In this document: positions 1-8,595 of the stretch, one piece after another | Position numbering within the stretch: position 1 is the stretch's first letter | Layout of the letters: each line of letters starts with the position of its first letter | Source of the DNA: Planctomycetota bacterium | GTDB lineage: Bacteria; Planctomycetota; Phycisphaerae; WQYP01 | Assembly (NCBI GenBank): GCA_021852275.1 | Contig: JAJZNX010000096.1 | Location: 1 to 57,989 of the forward strand | Direction: 5' to 3' | Length of the DNA stretch: 57,989 bases | Translations under genes and position numbers: made by a program | The notes under the pieces: model-generated | What the model saw: the letters and a program-made list of their open reading frames with translations, nothing else | What the model was told of the DNA's origin: nothing | The model's database searches: none

Positions 1-85
1 TGCCCTCCTGCACGTCCACCTGGTAATCCACAAAGGCCCCACCGTTGGAATCACCCCGCCAGACTTTAAATACTCGCGTACTCAT
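1..85 (-). CDS. sdhB: Succinate dehydrogenase iron-sulfur subunit, N-terminal fragment (cut by window edge)
   Basis: Only the first 28 codons lie inside the window. The ATG at 85-83 overlaps the sdhA stop (TGA at 84-82) as ATGA, the usual sign of translational coupling. The visible peptide begins MSTRVFKVWRGD and runs into a YQVDVQEG stretch, as expected for the start of the ferredoxin-like N-terminal domain of an SdhB/FrdB protein. The cysteine clusters that bind the [2Fe-2S], [4Fe-4S] and [3Fe-4S] centres would lie beyond the edge, so the assignment rests on this start and on its position directly after sdhC-sdhA. Confidence 0.8.
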   Translation of the reverse strand, partial: MSTRVFKVWRGDSNGGAFVDYQVDVQEG

Positions 86-1815
86 TTCTTTTCCTTGGCT
101 TTCTTGTCATCCACCAGCGGCTGAAGTTCCGCAGTTTTTACTACCGGACACGCTTCCACCTTTATCTGCCCCCCATCCCTGGTTACCAGTAGATTGTGTT
201 CGCCCCAGTAATCATCATATTTGGGAAAATCAAGGCGACTGTGAGCACCGCGGCTTTCCTGGCGGCGCAGCGCTGCACGCGTAATGGCCTCGGCACAAAT
301 GAGCATATTGTGTAAATCCCGGCACAAATGCCAGCCGGGATTAAACATCCGCTGCCCCTCTATTACTCCCACATTCTGGGCCCGTTGCTTGAATTCTTCA
401 AGTTTGGCAATGGCAGCGGTCAAATCCTTTTCTTCACGGAAAATGCCCACCAGCCTTTGCATGGTATTTTGCAAATCCAGGTGCAGTTTATAGGGATCTT
501 CTGCACCCGCACGACCAAAGAAACCCGTCATTTCACCCGCCGCGCTCTCCACCTCTGCGACATCCACCTTCGGCGCCAATGCCGTTTTCGCATATTCAGC
601 CGCTCCCAGTCCGGCCCGTCGGCCAAAAACCACCAGATCAGACAGCGAATTTCCTCCCAGCCGGTTGGCACCGTTCATTCCTCCGGTACATTCCCCGGCT
701 GCAAACAAACCCGGAACCCGTGTGGCCCCGGTTTCTGCGGCAACCTTCAGCCCACCCATGGCATAATGACACGTGGGACCTACTTCCATAGGCTCCCGCG
801 TAATATCCACATCGGCCAGTTCTTTGAACTGATGATACATGCTCGGTAATTTCTTTTTCACGTATTCAGCACCGCGATGCGAAATATCCAGAAAACATCC
901 GCCGTGCGGCGATCCCCGTCCTTCCTTCACTTCGGTATAAATCGCCCGCGCCACCACATCCCGAGTCGAAAGTTCCATCCGCTTGGGATCATATTTTTCC
1001 ATGAATCGCTCTCCCTTGTTGTTGCGCAGTATTCCGCCCTCCCCGCGCACCGCTTCCGTTACCAGCAATCCCTGTACGCCCGGCGGCCAGACCATGCCCG
1101 TGGGATGAAACTGCACAAACTCCATATCCAGAAGTTCCGCCCCTGCTTCAAACCCCAATGCGTGTCCGTCACCGGTGCCTTCCCACGAATTCGAGGTAAT
1201 TTTATAACACCGCCCCAGGCCGCCTGTGGCCAACACAACGGCTTTGGCCTTGAATACCACAAACCTTCCCGTTTCCCTCCAATACCCAAAGGCCCCACAC
1301 ACCCGATCGCCGTCCTTCAGCAGCCGGGTAATGGTGCATTCCATATACACATCAATTCCCTGATGAATGCCTTTATCCTGCAGGGTGCGAATCAGTTCCA
1401 ATCCGGTGCGATCACCCACGTGGGCCAGGCGCTTATACGTATGTCCGCCAAAGGCCCGCTGTAAAATTTTACCCTCCGGCGTGCGGTCAAATACCGCACC
1501 CCAGCGTTCCAGTTCACGCACACGCTCCGGAGCTTCCCGCGCATGAAGTTCCGCCATGCGCCAATTATTGAGATACTTGCCGCCAAAAATCGTATCCTGA
1601 AAATGCGTTTGCCAACCGTCCTGCGAATCCACGTTGGCCAACGCTGCGGCAATTCCGCCTTCGGCCATCACGGTGTGCGCCTTGCCTAAAAGTGATTTAC
1701 AGATCAGTGCCGTCTTGAGACCAGAGGCGGAACATTCAATAGCCGCCCGCAACCCCGCGCCGCCGGCACCAATAATGATTACATCATGTTCGTGTGTTTC
1801 GTATTTATCGTTCAC
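82..1815 (-). CDS. sdhA: Succinate dehydrogenase flavoprotein subunit
   Basis: This is the catalytic subunit of complex II: it oxidises succinate to fumarate with covalent FAD. Residues 12-24 hold the FAD dinucleotide-binding motif VIIIGAGGAGLRA. The KAHTVMAEGG stretch carries the His expected to be linked to FAD. FVQFHPTG, the CHYAMGG segment and the R-L-G-G-N-S-L segment near residue 390 are family active-site and FAD motifs. At 577 aa it is the normal length. The start is GTG at 1815, overlapping the sdhC stop as GTGA, so translation is probably coupled. The gene order sdhC-sdhA-sdhB and the single-anchor architecture fit the Sdh1-type enzymes of actinobacteria and related groups better than the four-subunit enterobacterial enzyme. 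Confidence 0.96.
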   Translation of the reverse strand: MNDKYETHEHDVIIIGAGGAGLRAAIECSASGLKTALICKSLLGKAHTVMAEGGIAAALANVDSQDGWQTHFQDTIFGGKYLNNWRMAELHAREAPERVRELERWGAVFDRTPEGKILQRAFGGHTYKRLAHVGDRTGLELIRTLQDKGIHQGIDVYMECTITRLLKDGDRVCGAFGYWRETGRFVVFKAKAVVLATGGLGRCYKITSNSWEGTGDGHALGFEAGAELLDMEFVQFHPTGMVWPPGVQGLLVTEAVRGEGGILRNNKGERFMEKYDPKRMELSTRDVVARAIYTEVKEGRGSPHGGCFLDISHRGAEYVKKKLPSMYHQFKELADVDITREPMEVGPTCHYAMGGLKVAAETGATRVPGLFAAGECTGGMNGANRLGGNSLSDLVVFGRRAGLGAAEYAKTALAPKVDVAEVESAAGEMTGFFGRAGAEDPYKLHLDLQNTMQRLVGIFREEKDLTAAIAKLEEFKQRAQNVGVIEGQRMFNPGWHLCRDLHNMLICAEAITRAALRRQESRGAHSRLDFPKYDDYWGEHNLLVTRDGGQIKVEACPVVKTAELQPLVDDKKAKEKK

Positions 1816-2609
1816 TTGATTATAAATAACCTCACATCAGGCAGCGTTCCCATGGCACACAGGCGAATGTACAAATCGGTCAGCCCCACTGAAAACAGGC
1901 TTACCCAGGCCCATTCCGCGTGCCGTAAATTCAGAATTGATACCTTGCCCCAGATTTTATAACGGGCCCGGGCCGTCCGCGAACAACTGAAACAATCCAG
2001 CTTTCCGCCCACCAGATGCCGCAGCGAATTACAACCGAAGCTGAATCCGGAAAGCGCTATGACATTGATCAACATCACCAGCGACCCCACACCCACCCCG
2101 AAATGCAGGTGTCCCGCCGCACTCCGGAAAAAAAATGCCCGTACCGCGTCATACCACAAAAACAACAGCACAATCGTTGCAAGGTAAAAAAAGTAACGGT
2201 GTATATTCTGTAAAATAAAAGGAAATTTACGCTCGCCATGATAGTGCCGGTGCTTCGGCTCACCCACCGCACATGCCGCCGGATCCGCAAAAAACGCCCG
2301 GTAATAAGTTTTGCGGTAATAATAGCATGTCGCCCGAAAACCCAGCGGTATCCACAAAATCAAAAAAGCAAATGAAAACGGCAGATGCAACCCAAACCAC
2401 AACTGCACCTGCGGTGAATAAAAGGGCGAAAGGTAATACGCCCCGTGACCGGTGAAAAGAAAATTATCGCCCTGCCAGGCCGCCCAGGTGGAATAAATGC
2501 CAAACGCGGACAACCCGATAAACACCAGCAGCGGCTTGACCCACCAGTTATCCCGCCGCTGCGTTACGCCAAAACCCTTGTGTTCAAGAATGGAAACGCT
2601 TTCCGCCAT
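1812..2609 (-). CDS. sdhC: Succinate dehydrogenase membrane anchor / cytochrome b-type subunit
   Basis: A 265-residue membrane protein with about five hydrophobic segments, directly upstream of sdhA. It would anchor the complex and pass electrons to quinone. The segment FGCNSLRHLVGGKLDCFSC, with its Cys and His-GG pattern, resembles what I remember of the long single-anchor family typified by mycobacterial Sdh1. Several His residues in membrane segments could bind heme. An in-frame upstream start at 2648 exists, but the ATG at 2609 is preceded by AGGA about 7 nt away and is preferred. The exact subfamily is recalled from memory. Confidence 0.85.
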   Translation of the reverse strand: MAESVSILEHKGFGVTQRRDNWWVKPLLVFIGLSAFGIYSTWAAWQGDNFLFTGHGAYYLSPFYSPQVQLWFGLHLPFSFAFLILWIPLGFRATCYYYRKTYYRAFFADPAACAVGEPKHRHYHGERKFPFILQNIHRYFFYLATIVLLFLWYDAVRAFFFRSAAGHLHFGVGVGSLVMLINVIALSGFSFGCNSLRHLVGGKLDCFSCSRTARARYKIWGKVSILNLRHAEWAWVSLFSVGLTDLYIRLCAMGTLPDVRLFIIK

Positions 2610-2708
2610 GATGGATTCCTGTATTGTGCCGCTGTTTCGGCCCGCCACAACTGTTTGAATGATGAAGGCATTATCAAATGAACGCCCACCATTTTTTGCC
2701 GACAGGGG

Positions 2709-2737
2709 ATTCTAGCAATCATGGGAAAATGCGTCAA
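2709..2737 (-). promoter_or_regulatory. Sigma-70-type promoter of the sdhCAB operon
   Basis: Read on the minus strand: -35 TTGACG (2737-2732), a 17-nt spacer, then -10 TAGAAT (2714-2709). This is one of the best promoter matches in the window, and it lies about 100 nt upstream of the sdhC start. Confidence 0.65.
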
Positions 2738-2947
2738 TTGCGCCTGGCCTTATAGATCACGCGTGGCAATACCCGGCCCCCATAGGCTCCAGCGAACCGG
2801 ACTTCCCATGCGGCAGTCGATCAGACCCAGGCGTGCTGGCGATATTGCACCACCTGCACATCTGGCAGAGCGTACGTGGGAGCTTCGCAAAATCACGGTT
2901 CGGCGTTTTCGCTAAACGCCAGCACCTCCCGATTTGGTTGAGAGCTT
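2738..2947. other. Intergenic region between sdh promoter and LacI-type gene
   Basis: This is the rest of the 338-nt gap between the sdhC start and the stop of the LacI-type gene. I see no convincing ORF, RNA gene or strong hairpin here. It lies upstream of the sdh promoter and downstream of the regulator stop, so it may hold a terminator I cannot recognise. Confidence 0.4.
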
Positions 2948-3952
2948 TTAGACCCCGAGCGTACGACCGGACATCCACTGACCGATCAGCAACTGCGATC
3001 GCTGAGCCTGCGGCGGTCGTACCTGTTGCCCTAAAAACATATTGGCTGCCTCCACACCCAACGAAAATCGATCAAATTCAACGCGGCTAAGATCTGGAAA
3101 TGTGAACTGGCCGTCTGCTTCACTGTCGCAGCTCACCAGTCGATAATCGCGGCCCACGATATACCCGGCCAAAGTCGCGGCATTCACAAAAGCCTGCGCC
3201 ATCAGCGAGTTGTATGCAATGACTCCCCGATGAACATTAAGCCGGGTAAAGACGAAATGAGGCAGATCCGATATCGTAGCAAGCTCGTGAACCTCCATTT
3301 TCACCCCGGTTGCCTGGGCCACTCGCCGGGCACCTTCTAAACGCTGAGCAAGACTGTAATGACTATGTGGCGACAACGGATAACCGATCCAGATTATTTC
3401 ATCACACCCAACATCCACCAGTGCCTGGGCCGCCATCCGTCCTGCCAACAGTTCATCGCGTCGCAGGCAATTGGTCGGATGCCAGATATTGCTTTCCACC
3501 CATATTGCGTTCTCATAAAAGGTTTTAACGCGGGCTATCACATCTGGCGGCATCGTGGAAATGACAATCAAACCATCAATCAGGCGTTCTCGGAAAATTC
3601 GTGGTTCTTGTTCACCTTGTGCCGCGATATCGCCAACCCGAATCAGCGTTGTCAGGTAACCATGCGATTGCAAACACTCATTAATGCCTAAAATTATTTC
3701 ATAAGCCGCCAGGAAATGAAATCTGCTCGTCGCCGTATTGCGAATCAAAATTCCGACCGCAGAACTTTTCTGCTGTACCATGGCGCGTGCCGCACCGCTG
3801 GGACGGAAGTTAAGCCGCCGGGCAATGGCGTTCACCTGAGCCGTATTACGAATCACATCGGAGCGAGAATGTTTGCGCTTGCCGTTAAGTATTTTGGAGA
3901 CCGTGCCGATGGAAAGGCCCGCTTCTTTCGCAATGTCACGGATCGTTGCCAT
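2948..3952 (-). CDS. LacI-family transcriptional regulator
   Basis: A 334-aa protein with the N-terminal LacI-type helix-turn-helix: it opens MATIRDIAKEAGLSIGTVSK, followed by an ILNGK hinge-side motif. Residues about 60-330 form a periplasmic-binding-protein-like effector domain (VGILIRN at its start). Such proteins usually repress sugar genes and release DNA on binding a sugar. It is transcribed divergently from the Gfo/Idh and isomerase genes, with a palindrome in the shared region, so those two genes and itself are the likely targets. The TGGA-type palindrome near 19.5 kb suggests the 6-19 kb glycan locus might also be controlled by a LacI-type protein. The effector is unknown. Confidence 0.93.
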   Translation of the reverse strand: MATIRDIAKEAGLSIGTVSKILNGKRKHSRSDVIRNTAQVNAIARRLNFRPSGAARAMVQQKSSAVGILIRNTATSRFHFLAAYEIILGINECLQSHGYLTTLIRVGDIAAQGEQEPRIFRERLIDGLIVISTMPPDVIARVKTFYENAIWVESNIWHPTNCLRRDELLAGRMAAQALVDVGCDEIIWIGYPLSPHSHYSLAQRLEGARRVAQATGVKMEVHELATISDLPHFVFTRLNVHRGVIAYNSLMAQAFVNAATLAGYIVGRDYRLVSCDSEADGQFTFPDLSRVEFDRFSLGVEAANMFLGQQVRPPQAQRSQLLIGQWMSGRTLGV

Positions 3953-3993
3953 ACCTACCGTTTGCCAAAACCCAATTTTTCACATCAACACGA

Positions 3994-4023
3994 AGTGTAT
4001 CCTCCAAGGGCGGACCAAGTCAA
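3994..4023 (-). promoter_or_regulatory. Promoter of the LacI-type gene
   Basis: On the minus strand: TTGACT (4023-4018), an 18-nt spacer, then TACACT (3999-3994). It lies about 40 nt upstream of the regulator start. The hexamers are identical to those proposed for the divergent promoter. Confidence 0.5.
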
Positions 4024-4078
4024 ACCTCGGTCGGGGTGTATTCGGCAGACTTCTGGATTGCCCGCACAGTCGTCTTGA

Positions 4079-4106
4079 TTGACTTCCCGGTGCGTTAAGA
4101 TACACT
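4079..4106 (+). promoter_or_regulatory. Promoter of the Gfo/Idh-isomerase operon
   Basis: -35 TTGACT (4079-4084), a 16-nt spacer, then -10 TACACT (4101-4106). The candidate operator begins 15 nt downstream, close to the expected start of transcription, where a bound repressor could block the polymerase. Confidence 0.5.
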
Positions 4107-4121
4107 ATCAAAAATGATGAT

Positions 4122-4138
4122 AGGAAAATGTTTTTCCT
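4122..4138. promoter_or_regulatory. Candidate LacI-type operator palindrome
   Basis: Perfect inverted repeat AGGAAAA-TGT-TTTTCCT (7-bp arms, 3-bp centre) just downstream of the proposed -10 for the Gfo/Idh gene. The adjacent LacI-type regulator makes it a natural binding-site candidate. Classical LacI-family sites have an even-centred CpG core, which this lacks, so another regulator is possible. Confidence 0.45.
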
Positions 4139-4186
4139 TAGCTTTCAAACGTCCGATATTGATGATACTGGAGGCTGGAGGCATAA

Positions 4187-5299
4187 ATGTCAGCGCTTCG
4201 ACTCGGGGTTATTGGCTGCGGGTTCATTGGACACCAACACCTGCGTGCGGCTCGGCGTCTGGATCAAGTTGCACTTTCAGCCGTCGTAGATGCGGATGCG
4301 CTTCGGGCGAAAACCACAGCCGACGAATTCAATGTGCCAACCAGCAGTTCGCAGGCTGCGACCATCATAAATGACGACAATATAGATGCCATCGTATTGG
4401 CAATCCCTACCGCCGGCCGAGCCGCATTAGCCATGGCCGCTCTCAATGCCGGCAAACATGTCCTGCTGGAAAAACCTGTGGCCATGAATGCCGCGGAAGT
4501 TAGTTCCATGCTCGCTGCCCAGGGAAACTTAACATGTGCGTGCGCCTCAGCTCGCTACCGTTTCACCAATGCCGCTGAAAAAGCCACCCGGTTTCTCGCC
4601 AGTGGAGCTTTGGGAGACCTGAGAATGTTGCGCTGCCGGGCAGTCCAGGGGGTTGGAGTTCCACCCCAAAATTCCCCGCCACACTGGCGGGTCAATCGCT
4701 CACTCAATGGAGGTGGCATTCTCGTTAATTGGGGAAGCTACGATCTGGATTTTCTGCTGGGTATCACCGGGTGGGCACTTAAGCCAACGGAGGTTTTAGC
4801 CCAGACCTGGCGTGTGGCACCGCAATTATCGGCACATATTGCACCAGGCTCCGATGCAGAAAGCCACGTTACTGCTCTGATACGGTGCCAACAGGACTGT
4901 TGTATTGTCTTGGAGCGCGGTGAATTTCTTGCGGCTCCGAGCGAAAACATTTGGGAGATTATCGGGTCCAAGGGAACCCTGAGGATCAACATGAGTCGCA
5001 TCGCCGGATCATATTCACTCAAATACTATCACGCAGATCCACAACGGGGCCTTAACTCAGAGGTTCTCTGGGAGGCAACCACAGCCGAATCGGATCAGGA
5101 CGACGTCATTCTAGCCGATGGTCCATTAAGTGATTTTGTCGCCGCTATCCGCGACAGACGCCCTCCACGGACCGGCTTGCAAGAGGCCTTGACCATTGCA
5201 CACATTACTGACGCCATCTATGCGTCAGCCGCTTGTGGTCGTGCGGTAGCTGTTGTCTCAGCAATGGAATATGCTACGTGCTCGGCGGCAAGTTCTTGA
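4187..5299 (+). CDS. Gfo/Idh/MocA-family oxidoreductase
   Basis: A 370-aa NAD(P)-dependent sugar or inositol dehydrogenase-like protein. The N-terminal Rossmann fold shows GVIGCGFIG (residues 7-15), and the family motif EKP is at residues 95-97. The C-terminal alpha/beta domain contains the LNGGGILVNWGSYDLDFL region that usually carries the active-site acid and His positions. The ATG at 4187 has GGAGG 5 nt upstream. The isomerase gene follows after 15 nt, so the two are an operon. The substrate cannot be read from sequence; context suggests a sugar or sugar acid controlled by the divergent LacI-type regulator. Confidence 0.9.
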   Translation: MSALRLGVIGCGFIGHQHLRAARRLDQVALSAVVDADALRAKTTADEFNVPTSSSQAATIINDDNIDAIVLAIPTAGRAALAMAALNAGKHVLLEKPVAMNAAEVSSMLAAQGNLTCACASARYRFTNAAEKATRFLASGALGDLRMLRCRAVQGVGVPPQNSPPHWRVNRSLNGGGILVNWGSYDLDFLLGITGWALKPTEVLAQTWRVAPQLSAHIAPGSDAESHVTALIRCQQDCCIVLERGEFLAAPSENIWEIIGSKGTLRINMSRIAGSYSLKYYHADPQRGLNSEVLWEATTAESDQDDVILADGPLSDFVAAIRDRRPPRTGLQEALTIAHITDAIYASAACGRAVAVVSAMEYATCSAASS

Positions 5300-5314
5300 C
5301 GGGAGTTTGGACTG

Positions 5315-6175
5315 ATGCAACTCGGAGTTTTTACCGCAATGATGGTCGAAGGCCGCGTTTTTGACGGCACCGGACGGAAGCTTACACCTGATCAATACAT
5401 CGAACTAATCGCGGCAGCCGGTTATCGTGGAATCGAATGGGGAATCGCGGATAGCTACGCCCTCACCCCCGGCATGGCCGAGCGCGATGGCCAGCGGCTT
5501 GAACGGTTGGGACGTGATTGCGGACTTGAAACGGTCGCAGTCGCATCCGGAGCTTTGGCTCACGACATGGAGTCTGTCCAACGGATGTTGGATATAGCCG
5601 CAATCTTTCATACTCCCGCATTACGCATCGGTCTGCGTGCCTATGATCCCCAAAAAACCTATGCTGATCAAATAAAACAATGTGCCGAGGATTTCGCGGG
5701 TGCTTTACACATCACCGTTTCTTACAAGATCAAACTCGTACTGGAAATTCATTTTGGCTCTCTGCTGCCGAGTCCGAGCCTGGCACAGCGATTCATTTCT
5801 CAGTTCAAACCAGCGGCAGCAGGTCTTATATTCGACCCAGGCAACATGGTGGTGGAAGGTTGCGAACCTTGGCCGGTGAGTGTGGAACTTCTCGGCCCAT
5901 ATCTTGACCACGTGCATGTAAAAAACCTGCGGTGGACCTGGACCAACCTGGATTGGAAGGAACATCCCACTCCACATAAACATTGGCAATGGCAACTTAG
6001 CGCATTGGATAAAGGCCAGGTAAATTGGCAACAGGTGATTATGGCCTTGCGCCAAGTCAATTATTGCGGATGGCTGATGCTCGAAGATTTTTCAACGCGG
6101 CCTTTGAAGCAAAAACTTCGGCAAGGCCACCATTTTCTCACGCAGCTTCTGGCTGAACCAAAAATCACCCGGTAA
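5315..6175 (+). CDS. Sugar phosphate isomerase/epimerase (xylose isomerase-like TIM barrel)
   Basis: A 286-aa protein of the AP-endonuclease-2/xylose isomerase-like TIM-barrel family. It starts MQLGVFTAMM and shows AGYRGIEWGI, VLEIHFG, IFDPGNM and HVHVKNL. The Glu, Asp and His in these strands are the usual metal ligands of the barrel. Family members epimerise or isomerise free or phosphorylated sugars and often sit beside Gfo/Idh dehydrogenases, as here. It is the second gene of the two-gene operon facing the LacI-type regulator. The particular sugar is unknown. Confidence 0.88.
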   Translation: MQLGVFTAMMVEGRVFDGTGRKLTPDQYIELIAAAGYRGIEWGIADSYALTPGMAERDGQRLERLGRDCGLETVAVASGALAHDMESVQRMLDIAAIFHTPALRIGLRAYDPQKTYADQIKQCAEDFAGALHITVSYKIKLVLEIHFGSLLPSPSLAQRFISQFKPAAAGLIFDPGNMVVEGCEPWPVSVELLGPYLDHVHVKNLRWTWTNLDWKEHPTPHKHWQWQLSALDKGQVNWQQVIMALRQVNYCGWLMLEDFSTRPLKQKLRQGHHFLTQLLAEPKITR

Positions 6176-6263
6176 ACAGTTGCGCACGAATACATCATCA
6201 ATTCAAACGCATTATGCGCTCACCAGCAGCATACATTGCGGCACTGAGGCCAGGTGCATGGCG

Positions 6264-6291
6264 GCAATAATTATCCATACCTGGTTATTGC
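6264..6291. terminator. Inverted repeat between convergent genes
   Basis: GCAATAA (6264-6270) and TTATTGC (6285-6291) form 7-bp arms around a 14-nt loop, in the 115-nt gap between the convergent isomerase and threonine-dehydratase-like genes. It abuts the minus-strand stop codon. It could be a weak bidirectional terminator; there is no long T-tract. Confidence 0.25.
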
Positions 6292-7517
6292 TATGTCTGT
6301 AAATCCACCGGCAACAGGCGAGGATGGAACTTGGCCAACGATTTGAGCATTTGCTGGATATGTTTCCGATCATGTGTTTCGACGGTACAAAGCACCTGCA
6401 CCGCCGAGATATCCGGCCCGGCAAAGGCCCGATCATGCGCTACATCCATGATGCTCGCGTTAGCCTCCGCCAGGCACGCCGCAAACTCCGCCAGGCCGCC
6501 GGGGCGATCGCTGATCGTAGCAGTAAACCGACACAAGCGGCCATCTGCAACCAATCCTTTGTCAATCACACGACTGAGCACAATTGGATCGATGTTACCG
6601 CCGCTAAGCACCAGCACCACACGACGTCCGGCCAGTTCTGCCAGTTGTCCGCTTAGAAACGCTGCCAGCCCTGCCGCACCTGCCCCTTCCACCACCATTT
6701 TTTCCTGTTCCAGCAGGCGCAAAATCGCCAACGCCAGATGTTCTTCACCCACGTCCACCACCCTGTCGACATATTGTCTTGCCAGGGCAAAGGACACGAC
6801 TCCAATTTGTCCAACAGCCAGGCCATCAGCCAGTGTGGGCCGGGGTTCCACCAGCGTGGGTTGCTGCGACCGTAGGGCCTGTTGGTACCCCGGAGAATTC
6901 TTTGATTCCACTCCAATAATCATAACCTGCGGACGCAGCGCCTTTACCGCTAACGCTACGCCGGCAATAAGCCCCGCGCCACCCACTGGAACAATGATCG
7001 CGTCGCAATCCGGCACCTGCTCTAAAATCTCCAGCCCCAGGGAGCCCTGCCCGGCAATGATGGCCGGATCATTGAAGCCGTGAATGTATGTCAAATGCCG
7101 TTCTTTAACCAGATCATCGGCCTTCGCTCTGGCCTCAGCTAACGTCCGGCCATGAAGCACGACATGGGCATTAAGACTGCGGCAATTCGCGATTTTAATC
7201 AGTGGAGCAAATACCGGCATCACCACGGTAACGGGTATGCCCAATAACTTTCCGTGGTAGCTCAAGCCCAGAGCGTGATTGCCGGCCGAAGCTGCAATCA
7301 CGCCTCGACGACGCTGCTCATCTGACAGCAGCAGCAAAGCGTTGCGTGCCCCTCGCTCCTTAAAACTGCCGGTACGATGCAAATGTTCCATTTTGCAAAA
7401 TATTCGGCTCCCGGTGAGTTCTGAAAGCGAAAGTGATTCTGGACAGGGTGTAACCGCAATCGTTCCTGCAAGACGGCCGCGTGCTGCCTGTATATCGCCA
7501 AGGGTTAGCTTCATCAT
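6291..7517 (-). CDS. Threonine dehydratase-like PLP enzyme with C-terminal ACT domain
   Basis: A fold-type II PLP enzyme of about 408 aa. Residues 48-56 (HRTGSFKER) hold the PLP lysine K53. ASAGNHALG binds the substrate carboxylate, a Gly-rich VPVGGAGLIAG loop binds the phosphate, and SGGNIDP matches the family motif near the C-terminal end of the catalytic domain. Residues about 330-408 look like one ACT domain (ISDRPGGLAEFAACLAEA). This is the medium-length threonine ammonia-lyase layout (threonine to 2-oxobutanoate and ammonia). The gene starts 13 nt after the DapA-like stop, and an in-frame upstream start at 7607 would overlap that gene. Its place at the end of a glycan operon raises the possibility that it deaminates an amino-sugar acid instead; that is speculative. 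Confidence 0.85.
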   Translation of the reverse strand: MMKLTLGDIQAARGRLAGTIAVTPCPESLSLSELTGSRIFCKMEHLHRTGSFKERGARNALLLLSDEQRRRGVIAASAGNHALGLSYHGKLLGIPVTVVMPVFAPLIKIANCRSLNAHVVLHGRTLAEARAKADDLVKERHLTYIHGFNDPAIIAGQGSLGLEILEQVPDCDAIIVPVGGAGLIAGVALAVKALRPQVMIIGVESKNSPGYQQALRSQQPTLVEPRPTLADGLAVGQIGVVSFALARQYVDRVVDVGEEHLALAILRLLEQEKMVVEGAGAAGLAAFLSGQLAELAGRRVVLVLSGGNIDPIVLSRVIDKGLVADGRLCRFTATISDRPGGLAEFAACLAEANASIMDVAHDRAFAGPDISAVQVLCTVETHDRKHIQQMLKSLAKFHPRLLPVDLQT

Positions 7518-7530
7518 GGCCTGCTTCAGT

Positions 7531-8595
7531 TCAATCCGCCAACCACTGGTCCCTGTGCGCTGCGACAAACGCATCATCGTTAAGATGGGGATAGGCCTGA
7601 TACACACGATCTATGGCCTGCATCTGGCCGGGACCCAGTGTCTCGCGTGGATCCAGGCACCAGATGCCTTCTAACAATCCCTGCCGACATAATACCTCAT
7701 GGAGTCCCGCAATACATCCTCCAAACCCATTGGCCGCATCAAAAAAGGCGGCGTTACAGTCCGTCACCTCCATTGCCAGTCGAAGTAGTTCAGGCGTTAT
7801 AGGCTGCCGGCCACGAACGGCCCGCTGACACTGTTCAAACAGCCAAACGGCTTTTTTTGTCCATACTGACCAGTGCCCCAGCAACCCGCCGTGGATTCGC
7901 CCTGTTTTCATTTTGTTACCAACCTGAAAGCGCCATGGTGTCAGCAAGTCCAGCACAATGTTATCGTCATTGCCGGTGTAAAGAACAATGTCCTGACGGC
8001 CACTCTCCATTACGGCGCGAACCACATCCAATGTCTGATAACGGTTAAATGGAGCAACTTTTACCGCCACCAAATTAGGTAATTCCGCCAACCGCCGCCA
8101 GAAAGAATACGGCAAAACTCTTCCTCCCACGGCCGGCTGCAAATAAAAACCGATGATCGGAATAATTTGCGAAATGGTCTGGCAGTGACTGATCAGGGCG
8201 TCTTGAGATTCCCTGGAAAGTGCCGCCAGGCTCAATAACCCGGCATGGTAGCCCAAGTCGGCCAGCAACATCGCCTCCCGAACCGCCTGGCGAGTCTTTC
8301 CACAAATGCCACCGATGCATACCACAGGCCGCTTCAGGCGGCTTTCAGCCCGCCGAACTTCCAGCATCGCCAATGTTAATACAGGTGCCAGCAAATCAAA
8401 GCGTTTATCACGAATTGCAAATTGTGTGGTATGCACACCGACCGCCAAACCACCCGCACCAGCCGCCAGATAATAGCGTGAGAGTGCCCGCTGCCGGCGT
8501 TCATCCAGTCGCCGCCGTGCGTTCAAAGCTAACGGATGTGCTGGTATAACTACACCTGCTTGAAGAACCTGCCGTACTTTGAAGTCCATGGTCAT
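7531..8595 (-). CDS. Dihydrodipicolinate synthase-family (DapA/NAL) lyase-like protein
   Basis: A 354-aa class I aldolase-type TIM barrel. The Schiff-base lysine is probably K179 in NLVAVKVAP, and the active-site tyrosine is Y151 in IIGFYLQP; both lie where the family has them. The protein is longer than a true DapA (about 290 aa), with a C-terminal tail, and true dapA is not expected in a glycan operon. Relatives cleave or form 2-keto-3-deoxy sugar acids, N-acetylneuraminate and similar compounds. The start overlaps the upstream stop by one base (TAATG), indicating coupling. The substrate is not determined. Confidence 0.8.
   Translation of the reverse strand: MTMDFKVRQVLQAGVVIPAHPLALNARRRLDERRQRALSRYYLAAGAGGLAVGVHTTQFAIRDKRFDLLAPVLTLAMLEVRRAESRLKRPVVCIGGICGKTRQAVREAMLLADLGYHAGLLSLAALSRESQDALISHCQTISQIIPIIGFYLQPAVGGRVLPYSFWRRLAELPNLVAVKVAPFNRYQTLDVVRAVMESGRQDIVLYTGNDDNIVLDLLTPWRFQVGNKMKTGRIHGGLLGHWSVWTKKAVWLFEQCQRAVRGRQPITPELLRLAMEVTDCNAAFFDAANGFGGCIAGLHEVLCRQGLLEGIWCLDPRETLGPGQMQAIDRVYQAYPHLNDDAFVAAHRDQWLAD

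Noticed and set aside
6331..7083. 250-codon plus-strand frame opposite the threonine-dehydratase-like gene
   Set aside because: It is the antisense shadow of a well-supported gene; its Ser/Thr/Ala/Pro-rich translation has no recognisable family.
7531..8595. True dihydrodipicolinate synthase (dapA, lysine pathway)
   Set aside because: Too long, with a C-terminal tail, and embedded in a coupled glycan-type operon; the family has many sugar-acid aldolases.
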